The position numbers and the translations under genes were made by a program. The notes beneath the pieces were generated by a model. That model had not been told where the DNA came from. It saw only the letters and a list, made by a program, of their open reading frames with translations, and made no database searches. This document shows, in pieces, positions 12,396 through 20,661 of a stretch of 24,566 nt of DNA (positions are counted from its first letter, which is position 1; each line of letters starts with the position of its first letter). Source of the stretch: a virus; IMG/VR virus record IMGVR_UViG_3300043409_000331, positions 1 through 24,566 of that record; one strand, 5' to 3'.

Positions 12396-13296
12396 CTTCT
12401 AACATCTCCGGAGGCAGTAACTTGCCTTCGTAGAATGTCAGCACTACAAAGCCGCTTCGATGGTTTCTAGTACCGTCCTCTGTATATTCAAATTGAGCGC
12501 CCCATACGTCGGCTAGAGAGCCTGTATCGACACCGTAGCGAGTACCTGTCAGATCAGTCCAAGGAGTGACTTTAAGAGAGTGTAGATGACCATTAACTGT
12601 AGACACGCCAGACTTAACAACAGCATTATAAGCAGCGTGAACTCCGTTGTAATTCCTGTGCTTGATCTGAGTGTGGTCATTTATCATCACCGAAGTAGAA
12701 AACTTCCAACGTGGAAAGTGATCCGTCAAGTTCATGCCGTGGATGCCCTCAAACTCTGGCGCCTGTGAGGATAGTCGGCTATTCCAACGAATGTCGTGAT
12801 TGCCCCAAGTCCAATGCAGTTTGGCATTACCAGCAGCATCTTCGATTTCACAGATACGATCCCTGCACGCCTCCAGCTCTTGTTTAACGCTAGGCCTGGC
12901 TTCCCAACCTGTACGTGGATGACGAGAGATATTAGCCCCGTCAAACGCGTCGCCATTCATAATGACCATCTTAGGGCTTAGCTCTTTAACAGCCACTACA
13001 AAGGCCCTGTGAGCCGTAGAGATAATGCCTGGCCAATAATGAGCGTCTGAGCCAACGATAACAACGCCTGATTCCAATCCAACATTAACTCTAACGCCAT
13101 TGGCTGGCAAAGTTACATTGAAATCAGGGCTATTTTTAGCAGTAGCAAGCAATTGGATGCCTTGCCGCTTTTCGATGTCTCTACGCTTGCGATTAACCAA
13201 TCTGTGATTAATGCCTAGAATATCAGCTACCTTAGTAACTGATCCGCATGAGTTCCATGCCGCTATGAACTCCTCATCTGTTACGTGGTGAGTCAT
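12340..13296 (-). CDS. HTH-calcineurin-like metallophosphoesterase fusion
   Basis: This 318-residue protein has an N-terminal helix-turn-helix of the FIAAWNSCGSVTKVADILGI type (10-29, followed by RKRRDIEKRQG). The two-metal phosphoesterase domain has SDAHYWPG (D84, H86), MNGDAFDG (D116), TWGNHDIRW (N166, H167) and a late VNGHLHSL (H237, H239). All the usual ligands are present, so it should be active. Known members cleave phosphodiesters or nucleotides; phage versions with a DNA-binding head are often annotated as phosphatases or nucleases. It is the last gene of the leftward late block, overlapping the previous gene as TAATG. Confidence 0.9.
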   Translation of the reverse strand: MTHHVTDEEFIAAWNSCGSVTKVADILGINHRLVNRKRRDIEKRQGIQLLATAKNSPDFNVTLPANGVRVNVGLESGVVIVGSDAHYWPGIISTAHRAFVVAVKELSPKMVIMNGDAFDGANISRHPRTGWEARPSVKQELEACRDRICEIEDAAGNAKLHWTWGNHDIRWNSRLSSQAPEFEGIHGMNLTDHFPRWKFSTSVMINDHTQIKHRNYNGVHAAYNAVVKSGVSTVNGHLHSLKVTPWTDLTGTRYGVDTGSLADVWGAQFEYTEDGTRNHRSGFVVLTFYEGKLLPPEMLEVIDEDKGLVCFRGQVIAV

Positions 13297-13499
13297 TATG
13301 ACACCTGCCTTTTAAATTCACCGCACCATTCGGTAACAGACGTAATAGGGAAAAAGCTATCAAACTCATCGTCACCTAGATAGATTGTCTTAGGTGGAAA
13401 CCGTCTACAAATACCAACATCCTCATTTTTCTCACGTTCAAAAAATGAACAGCTTTGGCACATCGGCATACAGTCAGCAGGTATTTTCTTAGTAACCAT
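13296..13499 (-). CDS. Small Cys-rich metal-binding protein
   Basis: This 67-residue protein from the ATG at 13499 has CMPMCQSCSFFEREKNEDVG, then ICRRFPPKTIYLGDDEFDSF and a final TSVTEWCGEFKR. The CxxC...GxCRRxPP...FP...WCGEF layout recurs in many small phage and bacterial proteins and should bind one metal ion or cluster. Its function is unknown. An in-frame ATG at 13514 lacks a ribosome site. The gene overlaps the endolysin end by 11 bp and the phosphoesterase start by one base. Confidence 0.7.
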   Translation of the reverse strand: MVTKKIPADCMPMCQSCSFFEREKNEDVGICRRFPPKTIYLGDDEFDSFFPITSVTEWCGEFKRQVS

Positions 13500-13965
13500 A
13501 CATTGCTCTTTCATCTTTACGACGATTAACTAAACCCTTGAGAACCTTACCACCGCCTCGTGTATATTTCATGAATTCACTACCAGCACCCTCAAAGTCA
13601 CCTCGGTTGTGTTTTTGGCGTAACGTACTCCGCTGTAAAGTGCCTAGCCCTACATTAAAGCTAAAAGAGACGAGAGCATCGAATTGCCCTTGAGTAAGAG
13701 AATTAGGGCAATAACGTAGTACACCTCGCTCAAAACGCTGCAAGTCTTTTTTAAGAATCGCATCTACCTCATCCTTAGTAAATATTCGATTGTCCTTTGG
13801 ATCAAGCGGCATTAATAGCCTGTCAGATAACGTCATTAGTCCCTGTTTAGGATATAAAACGCTTCCAACGCCAATCGTCCACAAATTTGCAGGGCAGCGG
13901 TAGGGTTTATACCTCACGCCCTCATGGTGAATAATAGCTTTAATAGCTTTATCGCTTACTTTCAT
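13489..13965 (-). CDS. Endolysin, GH24 lysozyme
   Basis: This 158-residue muramidase of glycoside hydrolase family 24 cuts the peptidoglycan sugar chain at lysis. The catalytic glutamate is E15 in IIHHEGVRYKPY. C24 and T30 in YRCPANLWTIGVG follow at the spacing E-8-C-5-T known for lysozymes with Cys in place of the T4 Asp. FDALVSFSFNVGLG near residues 94-107 and LKGLVNRRKDERAMY near the end are typical of the family. No signal peptide or SAR segment is seen, so a holin must release it. The start overlaps the holin-like gene as ATGA. Confidence 0.93.
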   Translation of the reverse strand: MKVSDKAIKAIIHHEGVRYKPYRCPANLWTIGVGSVLYPKQGLMTLSDRLLMPLDPKDNRIFTKDEVDAILKKDLQRFERGVLRYCPNSLTQGQFDALVSFSFNVGLGTLQRSTLRQKHNRGDFEGAGSEFMKYTRGGGKVLKGLVNRRKDERAMYGY

Positions 13966-14447
13966 TTCTTGCTAAACGCCTGTGTGCCAAACCAGAAACT
14001 TATAACAGAAGCCCAAATAGTCTGCGTGTCGTCATCCCAAACTAGCGCCATCATTTCCTTAAACGGAGCATCTTGCGTCCAGGCATACCAGACACCGGCA
14101 ATGTCAATAGCAACGAGTAGCAGGAATAGACCGTAAGTAATCGTAGGACGTACCATAGCGCGAGCATTAACAACCCACTGACTAGCACCCTTACCGATCT
14201 CAATATCATGCGAATAGAGAGCAATACGCTCATCTGCTTGCGTTTGAATACCGATCTGCTCAGTCTTAATATCTTCAATGTGCGCTTGAGCCTCAAAGCC
14301 CTTATTAGCCATCTCTAGTTGCTGTGCCATCTGTAGTTGAGCAAGTGCTAACTCATGCTTCTTATCTTGCTTGTCTTGGAAGAAGTCCAAGAGTTTAGGC
14401 AAGCCACCAGATAGAAAAGAGATTAGCGTAGTAATTAAGGTCATCAT
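13962..14447 (-). CDS. Holin of the GTA 3TM type
   Basis: This 161-residue protein resembles the three-TM holins of gene-transfer agents and phages. The N-terminus is amphipathic or hydrophobic (LITTLISFLSGGLPKLLDFF). A charged, helical middle holds EDIKTEQIGIQTQADERIAL. Next come the signature block ARAMVRPTITYGLFLLLVAI with the following transmembrane part, and a C-terminal TIWASVISFWFGTQAF segment. Holins form lesions in the inner membrane to free the endolysin, whose gene follows directly with an ATGA overlap. It shares one base with the preceding gene (TAATG). Confidence 0.85.
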   Translation of the reverse strand: MMTLITTLISFLSGGLPKLLDFFQDKQDKKHELALAQLQMAQQLEMANKGFEAQAHIEDIKTEQIGIQTQADERIALYSHDIEIGKGASQWVVNARAMVRPTITYGLFLLLVAIDIAGVWYAWTQDAPFKEMMALVWDDDTQTIWASVISFWFGTQAFSKK

Positions 14448-14986
14448 TAGTCTTTACCCCCGTTTTTAAACATCCACCATATTGCATACATTACGAAACT
14501 ACTAATAGAAACGCCTAGCACTACAGCTAACCATTCCTGAATATTCTGTATTTTTTGCTCTTTCTTGCGACGTATTTCAGCCAAACGCATACGTTCTTCA
14601 CGTTCAGCATCTTCTATCTCTTGTTTTCTTTCTAGGATAATTGCATCTCGACGATGACACATCTCGTCGTATAGACCTGACTCCTGGCTACCGTAGATTA
14701 GAGCCTCTTTAAGTTCTTTTTCTAGCCGGATCATCTCTCTATGTGCAAAGGTAGCTTCCAACGCCTCTGCGGTAGCGCTACGCTGTGGCTTGCCTTCTTT
14801 AGCAGCCTGTATCTTCTGTTTCTTTTGCTCGATGACAGCAAGCTCTACTTCTGTTTGCTTATCGAAGAATGTTGCTATGTCGTGATAGCAATCTTGAATT
14901 TCGTGGCCTAAAGAGATTAGCTCTTTAACTCCGGCAACAGCAGTTTTAGCAATGGCAACTGCTGCGCCGATAGTTAGCGGGTCGAT
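14447..14986 (-). CDS. Coiled-coil membrane protein with non-ATG start
   Basis: A 179-residue frame continues without stop from about 15010 to the TAA at 14447-14449. The first 77 codons from 14992 contain no ATG, GTG or TTG; the first canonical start is a TTG at 14761. GGAG at 14996-14993 stands six bases before an ATC at 14986, which would give a protein beginning with Ile/Met, DPLTIGAAVAIAKTAVAG and VKELISLGHEIQ. This beginning resembles the MDPxTxG start of phage coiled-coil virion or lysis proteins. A coiled coil and one transmembrane segment (EWLAVVLGVSISSFVMYAIW) near the C-terminus follow. An ATT at 14992 is a less well spaced alternative. Function unknown; lysis or virion role possible. 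Confidence 0.6.
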   Translation of the reverse strand: MDPLTIGAAVAIAKTAVAGVKELISLGHEIQDCYHDIATFFDKQTEVELAVIEQKKQKIQAAKEGKPQRSATAEALEATFAHREMIRLEKELKEALIYGSQESGLYDEMCHRRDAIILERKQEIEDAEREERMRLAEIRRKKEQKIQNIQEWLAVVLGVSISSFVMYAIWWMFKNGGKD

Positions 14987-14987
14987 T

Positions 14988-15194
14988 TTAATCTCCGAAT
15001 ATTTTTTTAACGCTTAAAGTAATAACGGAGCCAAGTGCGCCAGCAGCAAAGATGATCGTGTATAGACCACCTTTGCCTTGATTAAGCATAGCAGTAACAT
15101 CAGCCATTTCTTTGCGGAGTAAATGTATCTCAGAAGTTAATGTTTTAACGTCTGCTTGCAATGCGCCGAATTCTTGTGGATTGATGTCTGACAT
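14988..15194 (-). CDS. Small XhlA-like coiled-coil/TM protein
   Basis: This 68-residue protein starts at the ATG at 15194 with GGTGGGTG upstream, two bases after the fibre stop. The first half (LQADVKTLTSEIHLLRKEMA) is a coiled coil; the second (GGLYTIIFAAGALGSVITLS) is a transmembrane segment ending in a short Lys tail. This is the layout of hemolysin XhlA-like and accessory holin-like proteins found next to lysis genes. It may help anchor or time the lysis complex. The neighbouring coiled-coil gene starts a few bases downstream. Confidence 0.75.
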   Translation of the reverse strand: MSDINPQEFGALQADVKTLTSEIHLLRKEMADVTAMLNQGKGGLYTIIFAAGALGSVITLSVKKIFGD

Positions 15195-15196
15195 GA

Positions 15197-16735
15197 TTAC
15201 ACCCACCAAATATTAATTTGACCTCTACCGCCTGAATATGTATTAGTATCACTAGAGCCTGATGCAGCACCGCCGCCTGGAATAGCCCCGTTTGCACCTG
15301 TTACTCCAAAAGTTCCTGATCCGCCTCTTGGAGCGCTACCGCCAGCACTAAATGAAGGAACACTAGTATTAGCTGGTTGTGCGCCACCATTACCGCCCAC
15401 TATATTAATAGTTCCACCTGCTGCTGCACCGCCAGCCGCTAATCCAGTACCACCAGCAAGTCCACCTGTACCGCCAGATGCAGAAATTGTGGAAAATGTA
15501 CTTGTTCCCCCATCACCACCTGGAGTTCCGCTAGTAGTACCACCTGCACCAACAGTAGCAGTTATAGTTCCGGCAGGAGTTGTACTAAACCACCCTGCTG
15601 CATACCCACCAGCACCTGCTGCTGTGCTTTTAGTAGCTCCACCACCACCACCCCAACATTCAACATAAACTCTAAATACGCCAGCAGGTACAGTAAATGT
15701 ATTAGAGCCAGACGTATAAACTACTGAATTATTGCCAGCCAAACGATTAAGAAGAAACGCAGTGCCAGTAGATTGAATTAGCCAAATGTCACCAGGATTA
15801 CAGACAGCAGTTGTTGCACCACCAATAAGCTCAGAGCCATTAGGATCAAGCGTAACTACACCAGTACCAGTATTTCTATAATAACAATACCATCCAGAAG
15901 CCAAACTTGAAACTGCGGATATTGTCTGTGTAAAAGTTCCACTTGTTATATTAATTAACGTACTGTTATCAGACGAGCTTAATATTGTATTAGATGTTCT
16001 GCTTGAAACAGCTAATGAAATACTAGGTGTGACTGCTGTACTAATCCACTCTGATCCATTTGACTGTAAAAAGTTACCGTTAGTGCCAGGAGTAGTTAAG
16101 CCAGTTCCACCTATTGATGGCGCAAAAGCACCAGAGACTGTATTAACACCTAAAGCAGTAACTACACCAGTTCCAGTAGTTGTAGTAGCAGGAGCAGCGC
16201 CAGCACCACCACCAACGACAATAGCGCTTGCAGCTAATACGCTAGATGATGTCCATGTTGAACCACTACTAAAATATGGGATACCGCCAGATGTACCTGC
16301 AACAGTAAGCGCAGGAGTAGTCGTCGCTGTAGCTACAGATACAATACCGCCTGTCCAGCCTACAGTTGAAACGCAACTACCAAATGACAATGTGCCAGCG
16401 CCATCTGTTTTAATAGCTTGGCTGCTTGTGCCATCAGCCGTAGGCATTGTTAGCGTATAGTTTGCAGCTAACGTAGTAGGTGCTTGCAATGCAACATAGT
16501 TAGATGAGTCAGCATCCGATAGTCTGACATCGCCTTGAGCCAAAACAGTAAGATTACCGCCAACAGTAAAGCTATCGCCGTCTGTACCTGACTGCTGATT
16601 CTTGAGTTGCGACATAAGCTCACGAATAGCGTTGTTAATGCCGCTAGGAGCGCATCCCTCTGCAATGTTAATACTGTCAATGTCAGTATTTAACGCAGGG
16701 TTTGTGTCGAATTCACTAATCTTTGTCTTTGCCAT
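15197..16735 (-). CDS. Tail fibre with Gly-rich C-terminal tip
   Basis: This 512-residue protein from the ATG at 16735 follows GGGGA. The N-terminus AKTKISEFDTNPALNTDIDS and INIAEGCAPSGINNAIRELM is the fibre attachment motif seen in many phages. A long Ser/Thr/Gly-rich beta region follows, with short repeats such as GTGVVTALGVNTVSG and GTGLTTPGTNGN. Near residue 350 FTVPAGVFRVYVECWGGGGG opens a Gly-rich stretch of about 150 residues ending GGRGQINIWWV. Such Gly-rich tips can fold as polyglycine-II bundles (as in the S16 gp38 adhesin) and read receptors. It probably decides host binding. A chaperone gene is not obvious. Confidence 0.8.
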   Translation of the reverse strand: MAKTKISEFDTNPALNTDIDSINIAEGCAPSGINNAIRELMSQLKNQQSGTDGDSFTVGGNLTVLAQGDVRLSDADSSNYVALQAPTTLAANYTLTMPTADGTSSQAIKTDGAGTLSFGSCVSTVGWTGGIVSVATATTTPALTVAGTSGGIPYFSSGSTWTSSSVLAASAIVVGGGAGAAPATTTTGTGVVTALGVNTVSGAFAPSIGGTGLTTPGTNGNFLQSNGSEWISTAVTPSISLAVSSRTSNTILSSSDNSTLINITSGTFTQTISAVSSLASGWYCYYRNTGTGVVTLDPNGSELIGGATTAVCNPGDIWLIQSTGTAFLLNRLAGNNSVVYTSGSNTFTVPAGVFRVYVECWGGGGGATKSTAAGAGGYAAGWFSTTPAGTITATVGAGGTTSGTPGGDGGTSTFSTISASGGTGGLAGGTGLAAGGAAAGGTINIVGGNGGAQPANTSVPSFSAGGSAPRGGSGTFGVTGANGAIPGGGAASGSSDTNTYSGGRGQINIWWV

Positions 16736-16736
16736 A

Positions 16737-18599
16737 TTAATCCCCAAGTAATCCAGTAATCATGCCAGTGGCAGCAGCACTAGGAACACCACCAACTTGC
16801 TTACTTTGTGTTCTGCGTTTTAATTCTTCCAAAATAGCTTTTTGTTCAATAGGGTCAACAGCAAATAGACGCTTTTGCAATTCAGCAGATGTCTCGCTAC
16901 TTATGCCTCTAGTCCTAGCAAGCAATGATCTTCCTGTTGCCATAGCAGCACCAGCTAATCCACCTGTAGCAGCACTTTGTGCAATCTGCCCTAAATCTGA
17001 TGTAGCCTGACTTGTAGCAAGTCTTTCGCCAGTTTGTGAGCCACCCATAAGAGACTTAGATGTTTTAGATTGCTCACCAAGCGCATCAACATAAGCAGCA
17101 AATTGCTTGTATTGGTTTTGATCTGTGAAAGCATAACGAAGCAATGATTTTTGTTTGTCGCTTTTAAATATTTGGCGAGAAAAATCACCACCCTTAAAAT
17201 TATCAAGACGATAGTTTACGTCTGCCATCATCCCAAGTCTAAATGCCTCTTTTTCTGAGTCATTCATTTTCTTTAGCTTATCTAATGCTTCCTTAGTATC
17301 AAGTTTTTGATATTTTTGGCCTGTTTCAAATGCTGATCGAATACGCTCATTGTCTGCAAACTCAGCATTAGCTTTTGCATAGATAGGATTTTTGTCTTTA
17401 ATTAAATCATTAAATTCACGTTTTACATTAGAAACATCACGGCCATAAGCAGTCATTTTCCCAGTAATAGAATCTGTTTGACCTTCTACAATACGATCTA
17501 AACCAATCTTAATTTTATGTAGTACATCAGTAGGAACAAATTGAGCATTTCGTATTTGTTCTAAATCAGGCAATGTTTCACCATAAACACCAGCGCGTTT
17601 TTGAGCTTCTTGATATGCGTCAATAAATACAGGTCGATCTACGTACTTCCTAAAGTCTCTTGCATCAACAGCTTTGCTATACGCTAAAGGATACTTAGAG
17701 CTTGCTGCTGCTTGTTGATTTTTAGCTAAAGCATCAAGATACTCATATCCGCTAACATTTTTATCAATACCTGCTTTTTTTGCCAATCCTTTAACTAATT
17801 CATCGGGCTGGTCAACCATGCGTGATTCTAAAAATTTAGCAGTAGCAGCTTTTTGTCCAGATGGAACTACATACGCAGAATAAGCAAGGTCTTGCATATT
17901 CTTGCCAATATCAGCCAGGACAGGACGCGGCACACCAATTCGCTGTAATTCAGCAAGTAAATCAGCAGCTTCGTCAGGAGTTAAATTCTCTTTTTTTAGT
18001 GCAGACGCAATCATTTTAGATGCAGCCGCAGGTTGATCACCTACTCCAGATGCAATCAATATATTTTTGACCATTGCTCCTGCACCCTTGAGTACCAAAG
18101 GAACAGTACCACCCAATACGCCACCAGCAACGCCTGTTTGAATTGCTTGACCTGCTACATCTTGCTCTGCTGTGCCAGCGCCAGTTAATGCGCCAGTTAA
18201 ACCGCCAACAGCAACACCACGTGCAGCTTGGCCTCCAAGAGTTTCACCTGTCACCATAGACTGAACAGCAGGAGCAGCAGCACCAAGAGCTTTATATGCA
18301 GCCATTGGGCCAGCCATAGCACCTGTCAATTCAATAGGAGTAGCGACATTTGGGTAGTCTTGTCTAAATTGCGATTGTTGACCACGCAATTGATTTCTTA
18401 TATCTGTGTAGCTTTTATCAGAGAATGGAGCGCGAATACCTGCTTCAATTTCCTCACCAAAGCCAAATGTTGGCCCTTGAGCAAAAGCACGAACAGTCTC
18501 AGCCAAACCAGAGTAAGGCACTTTAGGTCTAAACACGGAACCTTGTAGATTATCCTTTGCAGGTTCCTCATAAAGAGGATCATTATCCCAGCTAGCCAT
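16737..18599 (-). CDS. Large internal-virion or ejection-like protein
   Basis: This 620-residue protein overlaps its upstream neighbour as TAATG. The N-terminus (LAETVRAFAQGPTFGFGEEI) is followed by a Gly/Ala-rich hydrophobic stretch around residues 90-190 with membrane-like segments (AARGVAVGGLTGALTGAGTA; LGGTVPLVLKGAGAMVKNIL). A long helical, charged middle (residues 200-520) contains DEAADLLAELQRIG and EREKNxxxKK-like heptads, and a second Gly/Ala segment comes near the C-terminus. Such proteins are typically packed in the head and ejected to make a channel across the envelope in podoviruses. No enzyme motif is recognised. Its order in the tail/ejection block supports this. Confidence 0.6.
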   Translation of the reverse strand: MASWDNDPLYEEPAKDNLQGSVFRPKVPYSGLAETVRAFAQGPTFGFGEEIEAGIRAPFSDKSYTDIRNQLRGQQSQFRQDYPNVATPIELTGAMAGPMAAYKALGAAAPAVQSMVTGETLGGQAARGVAVGGLTGALTGAGTAEQDVAGQAIQTGVAGGVLGGTVPLVLKGAGAMVKNILIASGVGDQPAAASKMIASALKKENLTPDEAADLLAELQRIGVPRPVLADIGKNMQDLAYSAYVVPSGQKAATAKFLESRMVDQPDELVKGLAKKAGIDKNVSGYEYLDALAKNQQAAASSKYPLAYSKAVDARDFRKYVDRPVFIDAYQEAQKRAGVYGETLPDLEQIRNAQFVPTDVLHKIKIGLDRIVEGQTDSITGKMTAYGRDVSNVKREFNDLIKDKNPIYAKANAEFADNERIRSAFETGQKYQKLDTKEALDKLKKMNDSEKEAFRLGMMADVNYRLDNFKGGDFSRQIFKSDKQKSLLRYAFTDQNQYKQFAAYVDALGEQSKTSKSLMGGSQTGERLATSQATSDLGQIAQSAATGGLAGAAMATGRSLLARTRGISSETSAELQKRLFAVDPIEQKAILEELKRRTQSKQVGGVPSAAATGMITGLLGD

Positions 18600-20071
18600 T
18601 ATGGTTTCACCTTTCTAAGACCTTGAGGATCAATATAATCTGAGCCTTTAGGTAAACGCGCATAATCTGCCTCAGTAAACACATAAGGAAGAAATTTAGG
18701 AATATCCAAACTTACCTCTGGTTCGCCAAGTTTTGCATTTTTACGTCTACGAGAAATAGCATTTTTCTGATCGTTTGCTATTCTAATTTGATAATTTCTA
18801 AGCACTTGCATAGCTGATGCTGCGTCAGAAGCAGATTCAGCACTTTGTATTTCTTTAACCGCCCTTAAAGCATCGGTATCTGTTTGAGTTCCTTTATTTT
18901 GGCGTAAAGTTTCATTTATTAATTTAGTTTTAAAACGCTCAAAATCATTTCTTGCAACAACATCGGGGTCATCAGAGCCAAAAAGATTACGAGTAGCAAT
19001 GCCTGCTCTATTTAACCTGCCAAATTTAATTTGACCTTGATTAATACTAGATAAATATTTATCAGCATCATTAGCCAAGTTAATTGCAGCAGTTGCAGAC
19101 GTATAATCTTCTTCTTCAGCTTTTTGAATTACTGGTGGCAATGGCTTTGTTGAAATAACGCTAGCAAAATCTGAGACAGGCTTACCTTGTAAATCAAGAA
19201 CAGGTAAACCTGGTCTAGTCGGCAAAAATACCATTCTGCCATTAGCGTCTGCAATTGGTGATTTTGAATACAGTGATTCTGGTGCTTTAGCCTCTTTAGG
19301 AGCTGTATAGATTGGCTTACCTGTTTCAGTATCAACCAAAACTCCACCAACTACAGCAGTTTTTCTATCTCTTGGTGCAATAGGAGCCTGATAGATAGGC
19401 TGACCAGTAGCAGGATTAACAAGTGCATTACCAACAACAACAGGCTTTTCTTGTGCTGCTGGTGCTTGATAAATTGGCAAACCAGTATCAGTATCAACTA
19501 CTACGTTATTAACAATAGCAGTATTGCGTTTGCGTGGAGTACGCGCCTCTTTTTCAATGTCAGCAATAATCCTAAATGCGCCAGCAGGATTCGTATCCAA
19601 CTCATCAGCAAGCTCTGGATACTTTAATTTCATTGCTTGCACACCAGCTTGTTGACGCTTTTGCATCATTAATTGTTGCTGCTGGCTATAACTTTGTATC
19701 CCTTGCTGCACTGCTCCTTGTGAAGCCTGTAAACCACCACTAAGAGCGCCAGCAATATTCTGTGCCGCAGTAGTACCGCGAGTACCCATGCCTCCTAGTA
19801 ATCCTATAGCAGCACCTAGCAAGCCTTGTGTATTTGCTCTGCTTTGCAGCGCTTGTGTTTCTGTAGGCCCCAACAATCCTTCGTAATAGCTAGGAACAGT
19901 ACCTAAAATATTTTGCAAAAAGTTAGATTGTGCAGGTTGATTGCCACGAATAGACAAGTTACTACGCTGTGCATTTTGAGCTTCCATAGCAGCCTGATAT
20001 TCTGCTGCTCTACGCAATTCTTCTTGTCTTAATTCCTGATCGTATCCAGAAGTACCGAATTCATATGCCAT
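18599..20071 (-). CDS. Internal-virion-like protein with triple repeat
   Basis: This 490-residue protein begins MAYEFGTSGYDQELRQEELR, has a Gly-rich hydrophobic patch at about 83-113 (TQGLLGAAIGLLGGMGTRG) and a Gln-rich helix (SYSQQQQLMMQKRQQAG). Three tandem repeats lie at about residues 184-258, each with a VV-V(D/N)..TG(L/Q/K)PIY(Q/T)AP core. A charged helical C-terminal half follows, with NDFERFKTKLINETLRQNKG. Size, composition and position next to other Ala/Gly-rich proteins suggest a structural, possibly ejected protein. No known family is assigned. The stop and the next start share a base. Confidence 0.55.
   Translation of the reverse strand: MAYEFGTSGYDQELRQEELRRAAEYQAAMEAQNAQRSNLSIRGNQPAQSNFLQNILGTVPSYYEGLLGPTETQALQSRANTQGLLGAAIGLLGGMGTRGTTAAQNIAGALSGGLQASQGAVQQGIQSYSQQQQLMMQKRQQAGVQAMKLKYPELADELDTNPAGAFRIIADIEKEARTPRKRNTAIVNNVVVDTDTGLPIYQAPAAQEKPVVVGNALVNPATGQPIYQAPIAPRDRKTAVVGGVLVDTETGKPIYTAPKEAKAPESLYSKSPIADANGRMVFLPTRPGLPVLDLQGKPVSDFASVISTKPLPPVIQKAEEEDYTSATAAINLANDADKYLSSINQGQIKFGRLNRAGIATRNLFGSDDPDVVARNDFERFKTKLINETLRQNKGTQTDTDALRAVKEIQSAESASDAASAMQVLRNYQIRIANDQKNAISRRRKNAKLGEPEVSLDIPKFLPYVFTEADYARLPKGSDYIDPQGLRKVKP
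19298..19522 (-). repeat. Three protein-level tandem repeats, about 26-27 residues each
   Basis: Inside the 490-residue virion gene the segments AIVNNVVVDTDTGLPIYQAP, VVVGNALVNPATGQPIYQAP and AVVGGVLVDTETGKPIYTAP follow one another with short Lys/Arg/Pro linkers. The shared core is a beta hairpin (VV-x-x-V/L-V-D/N) followed by TG-x-PIY-x-AP. Repeats could extend or shorten by recombination. Confidence 0.8.
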
Positions 20072-20074
20072 AAT

Positions 20075-20653
20075 TTACCCTAACAATGAAGTGCGACGCT
20101 GCATCTGTGGTGACTTTTGGCTAAGTAAGCTCATAAAGTCTACAGGAGCGAATTGACCGCTTTGAATTGGTGGTGCTTGCAGTACTTGTGGTGGTGGTGG
20201 AGGCTGCATCATCCCACCAGCAGCTTGTTTAGCCACGCTAGTTAATGCAGGATTCTCGTTCATCAATCCTTGAATGTTTTGACCTGTGTTAATAGCAGAC
20301 TGCATCATTGTTGGCGCTTGTGGCCCCATAAATGTCTGTGGGCCAACAAATGCAGGATTAGCTGACGATAAAGCAGCAGGAAACGCTTGAGTAGGAATAA
20401 TATTTGCAGCCGCAGGAGTAATTAAACTTCCAGCTGCTCCACCATTAACCAGTGAAGTAACTAAAGGATTAGCTGATATAGCCCCCATACTTCCAAGCCC
20501 ACCAGCACTAGCACCCATAGCTCCTAATACCCCTGGAGCAGCAGTTGTAGCAGCAGTACCAGCAGCACCCATTAACCCCATTGTAAAAGGAGTAGCAACA
20601 GCAGGAGCAGCAGTAGCAGATAATAAAGCAGCAGCAGTAACTGGATCAGCCAT
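20075..20653 (-). CDS. Ala/Gly-rich hydrophobic virion-like protein
   Basis: This 192-residue protein is dominated by Ala, Gly, Thr and Pro. It opens MADPVTAAALLSATAAPAVA, continues through several glycine-interrupted hydrophobic stretches (FTMGLMGAAGTAATTAAPGV; LGAMGASAGGLGSMGAIS), and has a proline run (MMQPPPPPQVLQAPP) near residue 148. The basic C-terminus ends KSPQMQRRTSLLG. The repeated Gly-zipper-like pattern suits membrane insertion during DNA ejection. It lies between two larger ejection-like genes with gaps below ten bases. Exact function is unknown; it could also be a head-internal scaffold-like component. Confidence 0.55.
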   Translation of the reverse strand: MADPVTAAALLSATAAPAVATPFTMGLMGAAGTAATTAAPGVLGAMGASAGGLGSMGAISANPLVTSLVNGGAAGSLITPAAANIIPTQAFPAALSSANPAFVGPQTFMGPQAPTMMQSAINTGQNIQGLMNENPALTSVAKQAAGGMMQPPPPPQVLQAPPIQSGQFAPVDFMSLLSQKSPQMQRRTSLLG

Positions 20654-20661
20654 AATATTCC

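Noticed and set aside
14988-15010. A +1 frameshift at the A7 run joining the XhlA-like gene to the coiled-coil gene
   Set aside because: The XhlA-like protein ends naturally a few residues after its membrane segment, and a GGAG plus ATC explains the downstream gene more simply. A frameshift is not excluded.
16029-16460. A 143-codon open frame on the plus strand inside the fibre gene
   Set aside because: It is antisense to a low-complexity Gly/Thr/Val region, has no ribosome site and reads as a biased Pro/Val sequence, as expected for a shadow frame.
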